A DNA stretch of 64,000 nt, taken from Neocallimastix lanati (nom. inval.). Taxonomy: Eukaryota; Neocallimastigomycota; Neocallimastigomycetes; Neocallimastigales; Neocallimastigaceae. Numbering within the stretch: the first letter of the stretch is position 1; every line of letters starts with the position of its first letter. A model generated the notes under the pieces. That model searched no databases, was not told the origin of the DNA, and was given only the letters and a program-made list of their open reading frames with translations. The position numbers were made by a program, and so were the translations under genes. Positions 1 through 10,800 of the stretch are shown here, one piece after another. Location: positions 870,043 through 934,042 of the forward strand of contig JACVTC010000075.1 of assembly GCA_016946835.1 (NCBI GenBank), written 5' to 3'.

Positions 1-217
1 TTTAATAAATAAGTCCAAACCCTTTGGTTTCTAATTCTTTAATGTTTCTAATATTTATTTTTATAATTAAAATCGAATTAAAATAATTTTTGTCAATAAC
101 TAAATTAAATTTCAATTGATCTAATAGTGAATTTTAACTTCAAATCCACTAGTATTCGTGACAATAAATTATTAAGAATTTATGTTAAAAATATCATTAT
201 TATTTCATTCTTTATTA
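1..217. repeat. Possible group I LTR remnant (L0)
   Basis: There is no ORF. The segment ends CATTCTTTATTA (206-217), close to the CATTCTTTATCA end of the K LTRs, so it may be the last part of a group I LTR whose terminal CA became TA. Its other end lies outside the window. It once touched the C element; solo LTR S1 now separates them. Confidence 0.35.
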
Positions 218-218
218 A

Positions 219-1170
219 TGTAATAATCATACTAAGTTCTATTACTAAATATGATTATTAACTTCAACTTAATAACTAATTCATTAAGTTGAGAAATAAA
301 ATAAAAACAAAAATTTTACCTAAAAAAGAGTTTATTATAAAATTAATTATAATAACAACACAAAAACCAAAGGAAGAAATATTTGTATAAAGTTAAAGTT
401 GGTTTTAAAAAATATGTTTTTGAATATTTTATTAATTTGTTAAAGTTTAGAATGTAATATTGTTATTATTATAACTATCTTTTTTATAATGATAACTCTT
501 GATTTCTTAAAGAGAAATCAAGAGCCCTTTTTATATTTTTTTATTGAATTAAGGTTAAATAAAAAGTTTTTCTAATCTTAAAAATTATCTTATCTAGAAA
601 AAGATTAGAAGAAAAAACTAGATAAGTTTTGATCAATATTCTATTCATATCGATCATCGTATATATTAAGTAAAACCAAATATATTATTTTATATTTGGA
701 TAAAACCTTAATATATCGATTTTCTAAATTTTAATTTAGATCATCAAATAAAAGGAAAAATAAATAATAACCGGAATGATCTAAATTATTCTATTTTTCT
801 AAATATTATTTTTAAAATCTAATCTAAACTTATTAATATAAAACTATCTTTAAAAAATACAAAAACTTATTAATTGTTCTTTTAAATGTACAATGTACAA
901 AATAAATAAAACTAATGTTTACATTAACTTAATAATTAAATGAATAACTAAATAAAATTAATAGTATTAATAAAAGTATATATAATAATTATTTAAATAA
1001 ATTTTTTAATATTACTTTAGTGTATGAATAATTATATTTTTAATAAATTTGATAATAATATTTCAATGTATGAATTAATTATAATTTAAATAAATTTATA
1101 ATTATTATCAATAATTATAAAGACTAAGAAATAGTAATTATTTATTAATAAATAATTATTATTTCTTACA
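219..1170 (-). mobile_element. S1: solo group II LTR
   Basis: The segment runs from TGTAATAATC to TTTCTTACA and is flanked by ATTAA on both sides (214-218 and 1171-1175), a clean 5-bp target duplication. In sense (minus) orientation it starts TGTAAGAAAT followed by a long hairpin. It carries the U3 hairpin plus pseudoknot (572-626), a TATA-like box and the start-site hairpin around 490-522. There is no internal region, so it is a solo LTR left by LTR-LTR recombination. It sits at the junction between L0 and C. Confidence 0.85.
572..626 (-). other. U3 hairpin with pseudoknot (S1 copy)
   Basis: Stem arms are CTTATCTAG (589-597) and CTAGATAAG (618-626). The loop contains AAGATTAG on the plus strand, complementary to CTAATCTT at 572-579. 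The same arrangement with different stem sequences occurs in other group II LTRs at 7341-7392, 14656-14710, 34145-34200 and 36135-36185. Confidence 0.65.
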
Positions 1171-1176
1171 ATTAAT

Positions 1177-2079
1177 TGCTTTATACCTGATATTCTTAAT
1201 CTACAAAAATTAAATTTTGTAGAAGTGAATACGAGGATAAATACTGAATAAAATAGATTTAAGAAATTTAAAAAAAATATGTTTTATTATTAAACACAAA
1301 AATGTTATATTAAAAAAAATTTATTTTTATTTTAATATTAATCTTTATTTATTTAATAATTAATTTTGTTTAAATTAATAAAATAATTGTTAAAAACTAA
1401 TAAAATAATAAAATGAAATATTTATTATTTATACTAATTTATTTTAAATTTTAATAAAAAAATTGATTATTAATAACTAATAAAATATTTATAATAATTT
1501 ATTAAATAATTAATAATAAAGAATAATTTATAAGAAATATTTACATGTTTTTATATTTTTCTTTAATTTTAAGCTATTTACATTAAAAATAATGAAATTA
1601 ATAAAAGAGAAATAAAGAATAATTTATTATTAAATTAAACAATATTTACAATTAAAATATTAATAAAGATGAGTTTTAAAATGTTATTTTAATTACAATT
1701 TGTTTATAAAAGTTGAGTTATAAAATAAATAAAATAATCATTATTTTAAATAAAAGTAACTTAAAAATTATTTAACTATTTAATTTTAATTTTGAGATGT
1801 TTATAAGTTTGTTTATTTGTTATTTATAATTTATTAAATTTGTTTACTATTTTGTTTATTTGTAGTTTTAGAAAAATATTATTTATTAATTTATTTTAGT
1901 TTTTAATTAAAATTATTAATGATTAATTAATTATTATTTTATTTTAATTATTTTTATTTAATTAAATTTTCTTTAATATGGATTTAATTTTTTTATAGAA
2001 TGGATTAATTTTTGGGTTAAGTTAGACAAGAATTTGTTCTTTATTATTTATTTTAATTTAATAATTTTGTTATTTATCA
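1177..2079 (-). repeat. C element 3' LTR
   Basis: This copy runs from TGCTTTATACC to TTATTTATCA and repeats at 5910-6873 with small indels. In sense orientation it starts TGATAAATAAC and ends TATAAAGCA. The purine stretch at about 2083-2100 in sense (AAGGGCCGAGAAA) is a weak polypurine tract. Confidence 0.8.
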
Positions 2080-2207
2080 ATTTCTCGGCCCTTAAGAGTC
2101 AACTTCGTCCCTTGAAGTTGTATCATTTTCTTGTAGTACATAAGGAAAAATATTTTTTATATGAACATTTCTTTCAAGGAGTTTTCCTGTTTATGGATCT
2201 TCAAGAA

Positions 2208-3290
2208 CTAAAGTATTGCTTCAGAGTCTTTTGATGATAGTCTTGAAAGTGCATCATCAAAAAGATTTCTTTTTCTTTTTTGATAAACTAGGTTGGTTTT
2301 GTATTTATTGAATTCTTCTATCCAACGAGCATATCTATTGTTGTTAGGAATATTTTTCTTGAGCAAACCTAAAAGTGGCTTATAATCAGTTATAAATTTT
2401 ATTGGTTTGTTATAGTTGATTGACAATGTCCTACTTAAACAACAAATTGGGTGTTCTAATTTGTCTTCCTCCTTTTGCAAAAGAGTACTTCCGATACCTT
2501 TATTCTTTTCTATTATTATTGCATTACACATAGGTGTCTTTAAAGAAGTATGGTTATTATATATTTCAATTATTCTTTTAATTCCTCTTTTTGTTTTTTG
2601 ATATAAGCATTCATCATCTGGATCAATGTAGAGTCTGTACTTCTTTTGTATACCTCTTCCTAATATAATATTAAAGAATGGATTTGTATAATCTATTATA
2701 TAAAATTTTTCATTCACAGTTAAGTTATTATTTATAGTTAATTTTAAATTTATATAAGAATTAGTATGGAGTATTGTACCATCGGCAATTGTAATAGTTT
2801 CAGAAAGGTCACAATTATTAATAAGTAAATTTTCTAGTTCTTCAAGTGAATTTTTAGTTATGATGTTAACATTTGCACCTGTGTCGAAAAGTATTTTGAC
2901 TGATTTGTTTCCTATTTTTCCGCATAATATAGGAATATTTAAATTTTGAATAGTATAAAGTATTTTCTCAACTCGTGGTTTACAACCTTGTTCTAGATCT
3001 TTTCGTATGGATGGACTAGCTGATAATAATTGTGTTAGGCTTATTTTAGGATATAAATTATTGGCTTCTTCTAGAATATTAAATTTATTTTCAGGTTTTA
3101 ACATTTGTATTTCGGTCATGTTTCGCTTACCTTTTGTTTTAACTTTTTCTGGTATAGTATTTGAATTATTATCTTGATAATTATTTTCATTAGGAGTATT
3201 GGGTTGGGGTTTGTCAAAATTGGTTGCACGAACACTTTCACTATTATTATTAGATTCTTCATGCGTAATATTATTATTAGATAAATCCAT
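2208..3290 (-). pseudogene. C pol remnant: protease fused to a truncated RNase H
   Basis: This is the larger pol ORF of C (360 aa). An Asn-rich N-terminus leads to an aspartic protease with the canonical turn DTGA in FDTGANVNIITK. The text then jumps straight to RNase H-like sequence (GIGSTLLQKEEDK, HPICCLSRTLS, TDYKPLLGLL, DDALSRL). The whole RT is missing between them. Inside RH, the stretch that carries the catalytic Glu in E, J and K (GITDLEG) is also gone. IN is absent: only about 130 bp separate the stop codon from the LTR. The ORF is one frame off the upstream pol piece at 3296-3601, so a small indel near 3300 also broke it. C must be non-autonomous. Confidence 0.8.
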
Positions 3291-3295
3291 GTCTT

Positions 3296-3601
3296 CTATA
3301 TCATTGTAATTTCTCTTCTTCTTTTATCTCTAATGGCTTTCTTCTGTTGTTTAACAGCTTTTATATTTGGTTGATTTAGAATGGAAGGTTTTACTATAGA
3401 TTTATTACTTGGTGATATTTTATTTTTATCTAATGCATTCTTACTTAGCGATTTTCTCTTTTGGGCTGCATTAATCATATAATTATTGTTTCCTTCATAT
3501 TCTATAGTATTTTCTTGATCATAGTTGTTTGTTGCAATTTTATTTATCTCGGGAGATTGCGTACTCCCGATAACTAATTTAAATGGTTTAATTTTGGACA
3601 T
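3296..3601 (-). pseudogene. C pol N-terminal piece, read by -1 frameshift from gag
   Basis: This 101-aa ORF overlaps the end of gag in the -1 frame and is rich in Lys, Ser and Asn. It contains the SxLNQPNIK and KAIRDKRRRE stretches that also occur at this place in E, J and K (for example QPNINIEKAKEKQIRNKERA in E). Its first Met is inside the frameshift window, so it is probably made only as a Gag-Pol fusion. It ends at a frame break just before the protease ORF. The function of this linker is unknown to me. Confidence 0.65.
3550..3583 (-). promoter_or_regulatory. C gag-pol -1 frameshift signal
   Basis: In sense orientation the gag frame reads CAT TTA AAT TAG, giving the slippery heptamer T TTA AAT (plus 3577-3583) directly before the gag stop. 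A 7-nt spacer follows, then a 6-bp stem CGGGAG/CTCCCG (3550-3569). The loop motif GCAAT can pair with ATTGC at 3534-3538, making an H-type pseudoknot. Frames agree: slippage by -1 enters the ORF at 3601. Confidence 0.8.
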
Positions 3602-4506
3602 TCTTCAACAATGTGACCAATACGCTGACAATTTATGAATAGGTTGATTTTTAAATCGGATAATTTTTTTGTTATATCATCTAGTTCTTTATCAGTGAAT
3701 TGAGAACCTTTTAAAGTTGCTCTTCTCTGTTCGACTCCTTTATTGAATTCTACAGGGTTGTAAAAATTTTTATTTGTAGTAAAATTGTTGTTTTAGTTAT
3801 TGTTTCTAAATTTATTATTATAACTGAAATTTTCATTAGTCCTAGTATTAGAGACAAAAGGGATTTTATTGTAATAATTAGTGTTAAAAGATCTAAAATT
3901 AGTATTTTTATTATTGTTATTATTAGTGTTATTTAGATTCTTCTTTACATTTGAGAATTGAGTTTTAGATTTTGGTTTATTATCTTCAAGAAGTTTAAGC
4001 ATTTTTTCCTTTTTTGAAGTTATTTCCATTGCATCACTTAATTTAGTAGGTTCTGATTCTAAAAAATACTCATACATTTTAGACCAGTTTCTAAATGCAT
4101 TTATGTAGTATGGAGTACTAATATAATCCTTTCCATCTAATTGTAATTGATTTAAGAGTTGTAAGAATTTTGTATCGAAGTCTGAAACTTTTTCACCTTT
4201 CTTAATGGTTAATGTTGATATTTCCAAAAATTTTACATTCTTTGGCGTACAAGGTTTAAATCTTTTCTTTAAGTTTTCTAAGATTATTTCATAAGAGTCA
4301 GCTTGTGCTTTATTTAAAGAATTTATAACAATAGTTCTTGCTTTATCTGTAGTTATGGCAATTAAATATTCATTCTTTTCTTCGTTTTCAATTTTATATT
4401 TTCGACACCAATTTTCAAAAGCGAATTTCCATTCTTCATATTGGACTTTTTCTTCACCTAATATTGGTAATCTACTAAAAGTAATAGCTTTGGTAGTTGT
4501 TTCCAT
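3584..4506 (-). pseudogene. C gag
   Basis: The ORF starts at 4506 (METTTKAITFSRLP) and is open to a TAA at 3793-3795. Beyond that stop the same frame continues without a break to the frameshift site. The stop sits in an Asn-rich run (NNN-stop-NNN) and could be CAA to TAA. The body is a helical retrotransposon Gag (YEEWKFAFENWC, ERLKKRFKP-like, DFDTKFLQLLNQL), parallel to Gag of E and K. The zinc knuckle beyond the stop reads INCQRIGHIVEEC: it keeps C-x4-H-x4-C but has Phe where the first Cys should be. It therefore looks decayed. Confidence 0.7.
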
Positions 4507-4910
4507 TTTTTTTTTTTTTTTTGTTAATTATTATTATTAGTAGTAGTAGTAATATTTCTAAAATTATTAATTCTTATTATCTTTAGTTTATCTTGAATGA
4601 TTTCCCGTCCTTATAGTACGGTTGTAGAATAATACGACGTTTGGTCCCACTGATTATAGGAGTTTTACACTACGTCTACACCTAACGTAGATCTCTACTT
4701 ATAATCAGCGCCTACTCCCCCGTATTGATTCTTATTCTACAGTCCGTTAGCTCTTACTGCAATAATACACTAGTATTAAGGGTAAGAGATTCCTACTATA
4801 AGTATCAATCAGTCAAGAGAACAGAAGCAGTTCCTCCAACTAAAAAAAATACTTTTCTTTAATTGTTTTCCTTAATTTAAATTTTATTGTTTTCTAATTT
4901 TATATTTTTT

Positions 4911-4964
<54 letters not shown>

Positions 4965-5154
4965 AATATTTTATACAATAATATCCTAGAAAATAAAAAA
5001 AAAAATAAAAGGTTAAATAGTATAATGGTATTTATAAATTTTTATTATTTGAATATTTAAAGAAGAATACAAAGTTAAATTATAAATATTTATTGTTAAT
5101 AATTCTCAAAAGAATATTAATTACGATTTTCCAATAATATAAGTAATAAGTAGG

Positions 5155-5270
5155 TAGTATACTCGTAGCCAGCTTGCCCACTTGCTCAGGCGTCATGTAC
5201 TACTCGTACCAGTGATTCTCCTACACGTTTATACGTTTGTAGAATAGTTCAGAGCTTCCCAGCGCGCCGA
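5155..5270 (-). other. Leader structural module, C copy
   Basis: On the plus strand the ordered blocks TAGTATAC, CAGCTTGCC, GGCGTCATG, GTACCA, a hairpin and TTCAGAGC match the E/F leader module (23001-23109, 32606-32714). The hairpin arms differ: CTACA/TGTAG here, CTGTATT/AATACAG in E/F. Matched blocks with changed but still paired stems suggest a conserved RNA structure. Confidence 0.6.
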
Positions 5271-5889
5271 CTGTGAAAGAATAAACTAATCACGGAAACC
5301 ACATATTATTTTACTTATATTATTGCTTCTAAAGCAACAATATTCTTTATTGAAAAATAAATAATAATTTTATAATAGAACTTCTTAAAGTTCTTCCGTT
5401 ATATTTTATTTTTATTTTATTTTTTTTTTTTTTAATAAAAATTTTTTTTTATATTAAAATTTTTCTAATAAATTTTTTTTTTCTTTTTTAAAATTTTACT
5501 AATAAATTTTATTATTATTATTTATTACTTTATTATTTAATTAAATTGAATAATATGAATACTATTTAATTATCTTTAAAAAAAAATTTTTTTTTTTTTT
5601 TTTTTTTTTATTTAATTATTAAAGATAAATTTAATTTGCAGTTTATTTAACGTATATTATTTGTTGATTAATTTATATTATTAAACTTTAATTTATAATA
5701 TTTCATTAATATAATATTTTATTTGCATAATATATAAGGATAAATTTTATTAAGTCTATTACTATGAATAATTTAGAGTTATTCTAAAACTAGACTAATT
5801 TATTGTATAAATTATTGTTTAATATTACCATTGAATAACTAGGCTTATTCTAATATTAAACTAAAAAAATTTTACTTACCACCGGGGCA

Positions 5890-5908
5890 ACAAGAGGATT
5901 CTCCACCA
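5890..5908 (-). other. C primer binding site
   Basis: One base after the 5' LTR the sense strand reads TGGTGGAGAATCC, complementary to an RNA ending TCTCCACCA, a tRNA-type 3' end. E, F and K carry TGGTGGAGATATCGGGG, so the same acceptor-end class is used. I cannot assign the tRNA. Confidence 0.6.
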
Positions 5909-5909
5909 T

Positions 5910-6873
5910 TGATTTATACCTAATATTCTTAATCTACAAAAATTAAATTTTGTAGAAGTGAATAAAAGGATAAATACTGAATAAAATTGATTTAAGAAAT
6001 TTAAAAAAAATAAATATGTTTTATTATTAAACACAAAAATGTTTTATTAAAAAATTTATTTTTATTTTAATATTAATCTTTATTTATTTAATAATTAATT
6101 TTGTTTAAATTAATAAAATAATTGTTAAAACTAATAAAATAATAAAATGAAATATTTATTATTTATACTAATTTATTTTAAATTTTAATAATAAAATTGA
6201 TTATTAATAACTAATAAAATATATAATAATTTATCAAAATAATTAATAATCATAAAAATTGATTATTAAAAACTAATAAAATATCTATAATAATTTATTA
6301 AATAATTAATAATAAAGAATAATTTATAAGAAATATTTACATGTTTTTATATTTTTCTTTAATTTTAAACTATTTGCATTAAAAATAATGAAATTAATAA
6401 AAGAGAAATAAAGAATAATTTATTATTAAATTAAACAATATTTACAATTAAAATATTAATAAAAATGAGTTTTAAAATGTTATTTTAATTACAATTTGTT
6501 TATAAAAGTTGAGTTATAAAATAAATAAAATAATCATTATTTTAAATAAAAGTAACTTAAAAATTATTTAACTATTTAATTTTAATTGAGATGTTTATAA
6601 GTTTGTTTATTTGTTATTTATAATTTATTAAATTTGTTTACTATTTTGTTTATTTGTAGTTTTAGAAAAATATTATTTATTAATTTATTTTAGTTTTTAA
6701 TTAAAATTATTAATGATTAATTAATTATTATTTTATTTTAATTATTTTTATTTAATTAAATTTTCTTTAATATGGATTTAATTTTTTTATAGAATGGATT
6801 AATTTTTGGGTTAAGTTAGACAAGAATTTGTTCTTTATTATTTATTTTAATTTAATAATTTTGTTATTTATCA
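5910..6873 (-). repeat. C element 5' LTR
   Basis: This is the second copy of 1177-2079, running from TGATTTATACC to TTATTTATCA. It is longer by about 60 bp, mainly a local duplication near 6230-6290. The B element starts 3 bp after its end, because B's TCAAA target duplication covers the last TCA of this LTR and the first AA of the AATT spacer. Confidence 0.8.
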
Positions 6874-6875
6874 AA

Positions 6876-7799
6876 TGTAAGAAACTCTAATAAAAAGAAA
6901 TTTTTTATAAGAGTTTATTTTTTATATTGATTGAGTTTATTATTAAAAAAAAATAAAGAAAAATACTTATATTTAAATAGACGAAAATTAGAAAAAGTAG
7001 AAGACTCGTATATAAAAATAAGTTTTTAAAACACAAAATTTTATTAAAAAAAAATTTTAAACTTTAAATTTTAGGTTATTATTATTTTTAATATTTATCT
7101 TTATTAATATTTTTAATAATAATAACTCTTGATTTCTGAAAAAACAGAAATCAATCGTAATTTTATACTTTTTATTTATTAATTAATCTTATTTTATATT
7201 TATTTATTATTATTATTTTTTTATCATGTGTCTGTTTAATTAATTATTAATTATTATTATTATTTTTTTTTTCATGTGTTTATTTAATTAATAATTATTT
7301 AATATAATATATTAATTATTTCTTAATTAAGCTATTGTTTGCTAGTCAGCTGTTGTATCTTCAGGAAAAGACTAGCAGAAAAACCTGAAGATTTTCTTAA
7401 TTGTATTAAATTAGAACGAATTATTTCAAAGAAATTTATTATTTAATTTAATTTAATTATTATTTAATATTATTGTGAAAATAATTTTAGAATATTAAAT
7501 ATTAATTTTAATTTATTTATTATTTAATATTATTGTGGAAATTATTTAGAAGAATTTTAAATTTTAAATATAATTGTATTTGTGAAAATTCTATTATTAT
7601 TTTTTAATATTTAATATTATTATACTTACGTATTTTAATTTTTTAATTAATAAAATTTATATTTAGATTAATTTGTAATTAATAAAATTTATATTTAGAT
7701 TAATTTGTAATTAATAAAATTTATATTTAGATTAATTTGTAATTAATAAAATTTATATTTAGACTAAGAAATATAGAAAATATTTCTATATTTCTTACA
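6876..7799 (-). repeat. B element 3' LTR
   Basis: TGTAAGAAAC to TTTCTTACA, 924 bp. The first 344 bp recur directly at 12056-12399, and the whole LTR recurs inverted at 12400-13258. TCAAA flanks the outer limits of the B locus (6871-6875 and 13259-13263). The sense strand has the terminal hairpin, the U3 hairpin/pseudoknot (7341-7392), a TATA-like box and the start-site hairpin at 7119-7152. The adjacent polypurine tract (sense AAAGGGAGCAA, plus 7800-7811) fits a 3' LTR. Confidence 0.85.
7341..7392 (-). other. U3 hairpin with pseudoknot (B copy)
   Basis: Arms ATCTTCAGG (7357-7365) and CCTGAAGAT (7384-7392) enclose a loop containing GACTAGC (7370-7376), which is complementary to GCTAGTC at 7341-7347. 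Both the stem and the pseudoknot pairs differ in sequence from the S1, S2, S5 and S6 copies while staying paired. Confidence 0.7.
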
Positions 7800-7835
7800 T
7801 TGCTCCCTTTAGAAAAGATTTTTGTGAAAATCTCT

Positions 7836-10800
7836 TTAATTATTTATGTTATTATTAACTTCTATTAATTCCTTCTTTCTTTCCGTATAGGGTTCCAATT
7901 GGGAGATATGAAATATCGGGTGGAGATGCATGTTTTCTGGTAATTCCAACCGATAATTCATTCTTCCCCGTTCTTCTAAAATTCTAAAAGGGCCAAGATA
8001 TTGATTTGACAGCTTTTTAGCAGGCTCATTTGTGAAATAATAACGTTTGAGCCAGACTTTATCGTTGACCTTAAGAATTGGTCCAGAAGATTTTTTATTG
8101 TCTCCGAATCTTTTAAAATCTTCCTTAGCCTTAATTAAGTGTTTCTTTAATGAGTCAAAGTGGGTAGCCCAGTCACGAGTAAGAACGGAAGCATTATCTT
8201 TTAAGAGGATTGGAGGAGAATCAATGTTGCAGCATGGGTTGAATCCATAATTGGCGTAAAAGGGGGATTTACCAATTGATTTATGTAAGGAATTATTGTA
8301 TGCGATTTCACACAAGGGAAGATAAAAACACCAGTCTGTTTGGGCAGAGGAGCAATAACAACGTAGATATTGTTCGATCACTGAGTTTGCTCGTTCGATT
8401 TGTCCATTACTCTGCTGATGGTGAGCTGTCGCAAGGCTCGGTTTAACACCTAAGGAGTGGCATATGGAAGTCCAGAATTCGGATGAAAACTGGGATCCAT
8501 GATCCGAAACAATAACTTTTGGGAACCCATGATAGCGAAAAACGTTAGCAAGAAGAAGTCTTGCAGTTAATTCAGCTGAAGGTACATCTGAACAAGGGAT
8601 CAGATGAATCATCTTGGTAAGGTGATCCGAGACAACCATGATACACGTACAATTTTGTGAATTGGGGAGAGAAACAATGAAATCCACACCGATGATTTCC
8701 CAAGGTTTGCTGGGAACTGGTAATGGTTGGATTTTCCCGTACGGCTTATGGCGGCGTATTTTGTTCTTCCCACAAACTTCACAAGAGTATACATAATTTT
8801 GAACGTCATTACGCATATTTGGCCACCAATAATAGCGCTTTAATTTTTCAAGAGTCTTATTGACACCTTGGTGACCATTAACTGGTGTGTCGTGGAACGA
8901 CCTTAAGATGTTAGGTTTTAATGGAAAAGGTACAATGATCCTTTTCTGAAAGTGAAGGATTCCTTCAACTATGCTAAAAACAGAAGATTTTAATTGGGAG
9001 TCTTTATTTTTTAGTGTTGAGAAAATGTCTCTACAATATTTGTCTTTTTTCTGAGCTTCTATCAATTTGTTAATATTTTCTATAGTAGTACAACAGAAAT
9101 CTTCTACTTTTAAAAGAGTTGTTTTGATAGATTTTTTACCATCTTGCAATTCCTTGTAGTCTGGTCTCCTGGAAAGTGCATCTGGTCTGCTGTTTTTTTC
9201 TCCAGATCTATATGATATTCTGTAATCAAATTTTGAGAGAAATAAACCCCATCTTATTTGTCTTTGATTTAAGTGATGAGGTTTTTTGAAATAGAGTAAG
9301 TTTTTATGATCTGTTATAATTTGAACTGGTAGCTTTGAACCTTCCAAGTGATGTCTCCACACTTCTAATGCGGTTATGACAGTTAAAAGCTCTTTATCAT
9401 ATATAGTATAATTAGATTCAGTTAGGGTCATGGATCTAGAATAAAATGCTACTGGGTGAAGCTGATTATCTTCTTCACTTTTTTGAGACAAGATACATCC
9501 AACGGCGAAGTCACTTGCATCTGTTTCTACAATGAATTCTTTATCTGGGTCAGGATGAATAAGGAGTTTGTTACTTTTGAAGGATTCTTTTAACCTAGTA
9601 AATGCTTCATCGGCTTTCTCATTCCATATGTACTGATTATCCTTTTTTAATAATTTTCTGAGTGGCTCCATGATTTGAGCAAAGTCTTTTATAAACCTCC
9701 TATAGAAATTGCATAAGCCAAGAAAGCTTTGAAGTTCCTTGAGATTTTTTGGAACGGGCCACTCTAGAATAGATTTCAGCTTATCTTCATTCATAATAAG
9801 TCCTTTAGAAGAGATTCTGAATCCTAAGAAATTTGTTTCCTGGACATGGAAGTCGCACTTTTCTAATTTTGCGTATAATCCATTTTCTATTAGCCTTCTC
9901 AATATGAGGGAAACATGACTTGTATGTTCTTTACTACTTTTAGAATAAATAATAATATCATCCAAGTAGATTTGAACAAATCTTCCAATAACATCAGAGA
10001 ATATATCCTGTACAAAGTGTTGGAAGACTGAAGGTGCATTTCTTAGCCCGAACGGCATTACTAAGTATTCGTAATGTCCTATGGGAGTCCTAAACGCCGT
10101 CAAATATTCATGTCCTTCTCGTATTCTTATTAAATTGTATGCTGATCTGAGATCCAGACGTGTAAAAATTACCGCACCCTGGAAGGACTCAATAAGATCA
10201 TTTATCCTTGGTATAGGGTAACTATTTCTAATAGTAATTGAATTCAACTTGCGATAGTCAACACAAAGTCTTAACGTCCCATCATGTTTTCTTACAAAGA
10301 GAACTGGAGCACCAGCGGGTGAATTCGACTTCCGAATAAATCCCTTATTTAAATTTTCATTTATATATTCCTTTAAGGCTTTCATTTCTGTGATAGATAA
10401 AGAATATATTGGACCGTAGTAAAGTTGACTTCCTTGGATTAAATCTATAGACATGTCATAATTTCTGTGGGGTGGCAATTTGTCGGCTTCTTTTTTCTCA
10501 AATGTTTTCTTTAAATTGAAGTAATATTTTTCAACAATTTCTTTTTTTGTTTCAATGCTTTGTTCTTTAGTACGTTCAATAGGGATTTCTTGTAAAGCAG
10601 CACAAAGATCTACATCATTTTCTTCATTAAGAAGATTATCATAGACAATTGTATCGTCATGGACCATAGAAGCAGCAAAATCTTTGGAATGGAAGATAAA
10701 TTTATTCCCTTTTGCTGAATCACAATGTTTTGCACAGTACTTTTCTAAGAAGTAAATAGTATTTTTTTCAAAATTTATATAGGGCTTATGTTTGTTAAGC

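Larger units (their letters stand above)
4507..5909 (-). other. C leader RNA region, no gene
   Basis: The 1.4 kb between the 5' LTR and gag has no coding potential. It holds two GC-richer islands in AT-rich sequence. At 4620-4800 there are nested stems: GTAGAATAA with TTATTCTAC, inside it CTGATTATA with TATAATCAG, inside that CTACGT with ACGTAG, then a separate CTCTTAC/GTAAGAG stem. At 5155-5270 lies a module shared with the E and F leaders. The rest is homopolymer-rich. Confidence 0.6.

Noticed and set aside
1172-1180. A clear AATT target duplication for C on its left side.
   Set aside because: AATT is clear on the right, but on the left it overlaps the LTR start (AATTGC) and the S1 insertion, so the C duplication cannot be confirmed.
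2034-2234. Small plus-strand ORF at the C 3' LTR edge.
   Set aside because: It spans the LTR boundary and the antisense of pol, with no recognisable motif.
5010-5035. tRNA gene suggested by TAGTATAATGGTA, an A-box-like motif.
   Set aside because: No B-box, anticodon arm or acceptor stem follows; the surrounding DNA is homopolymeric.
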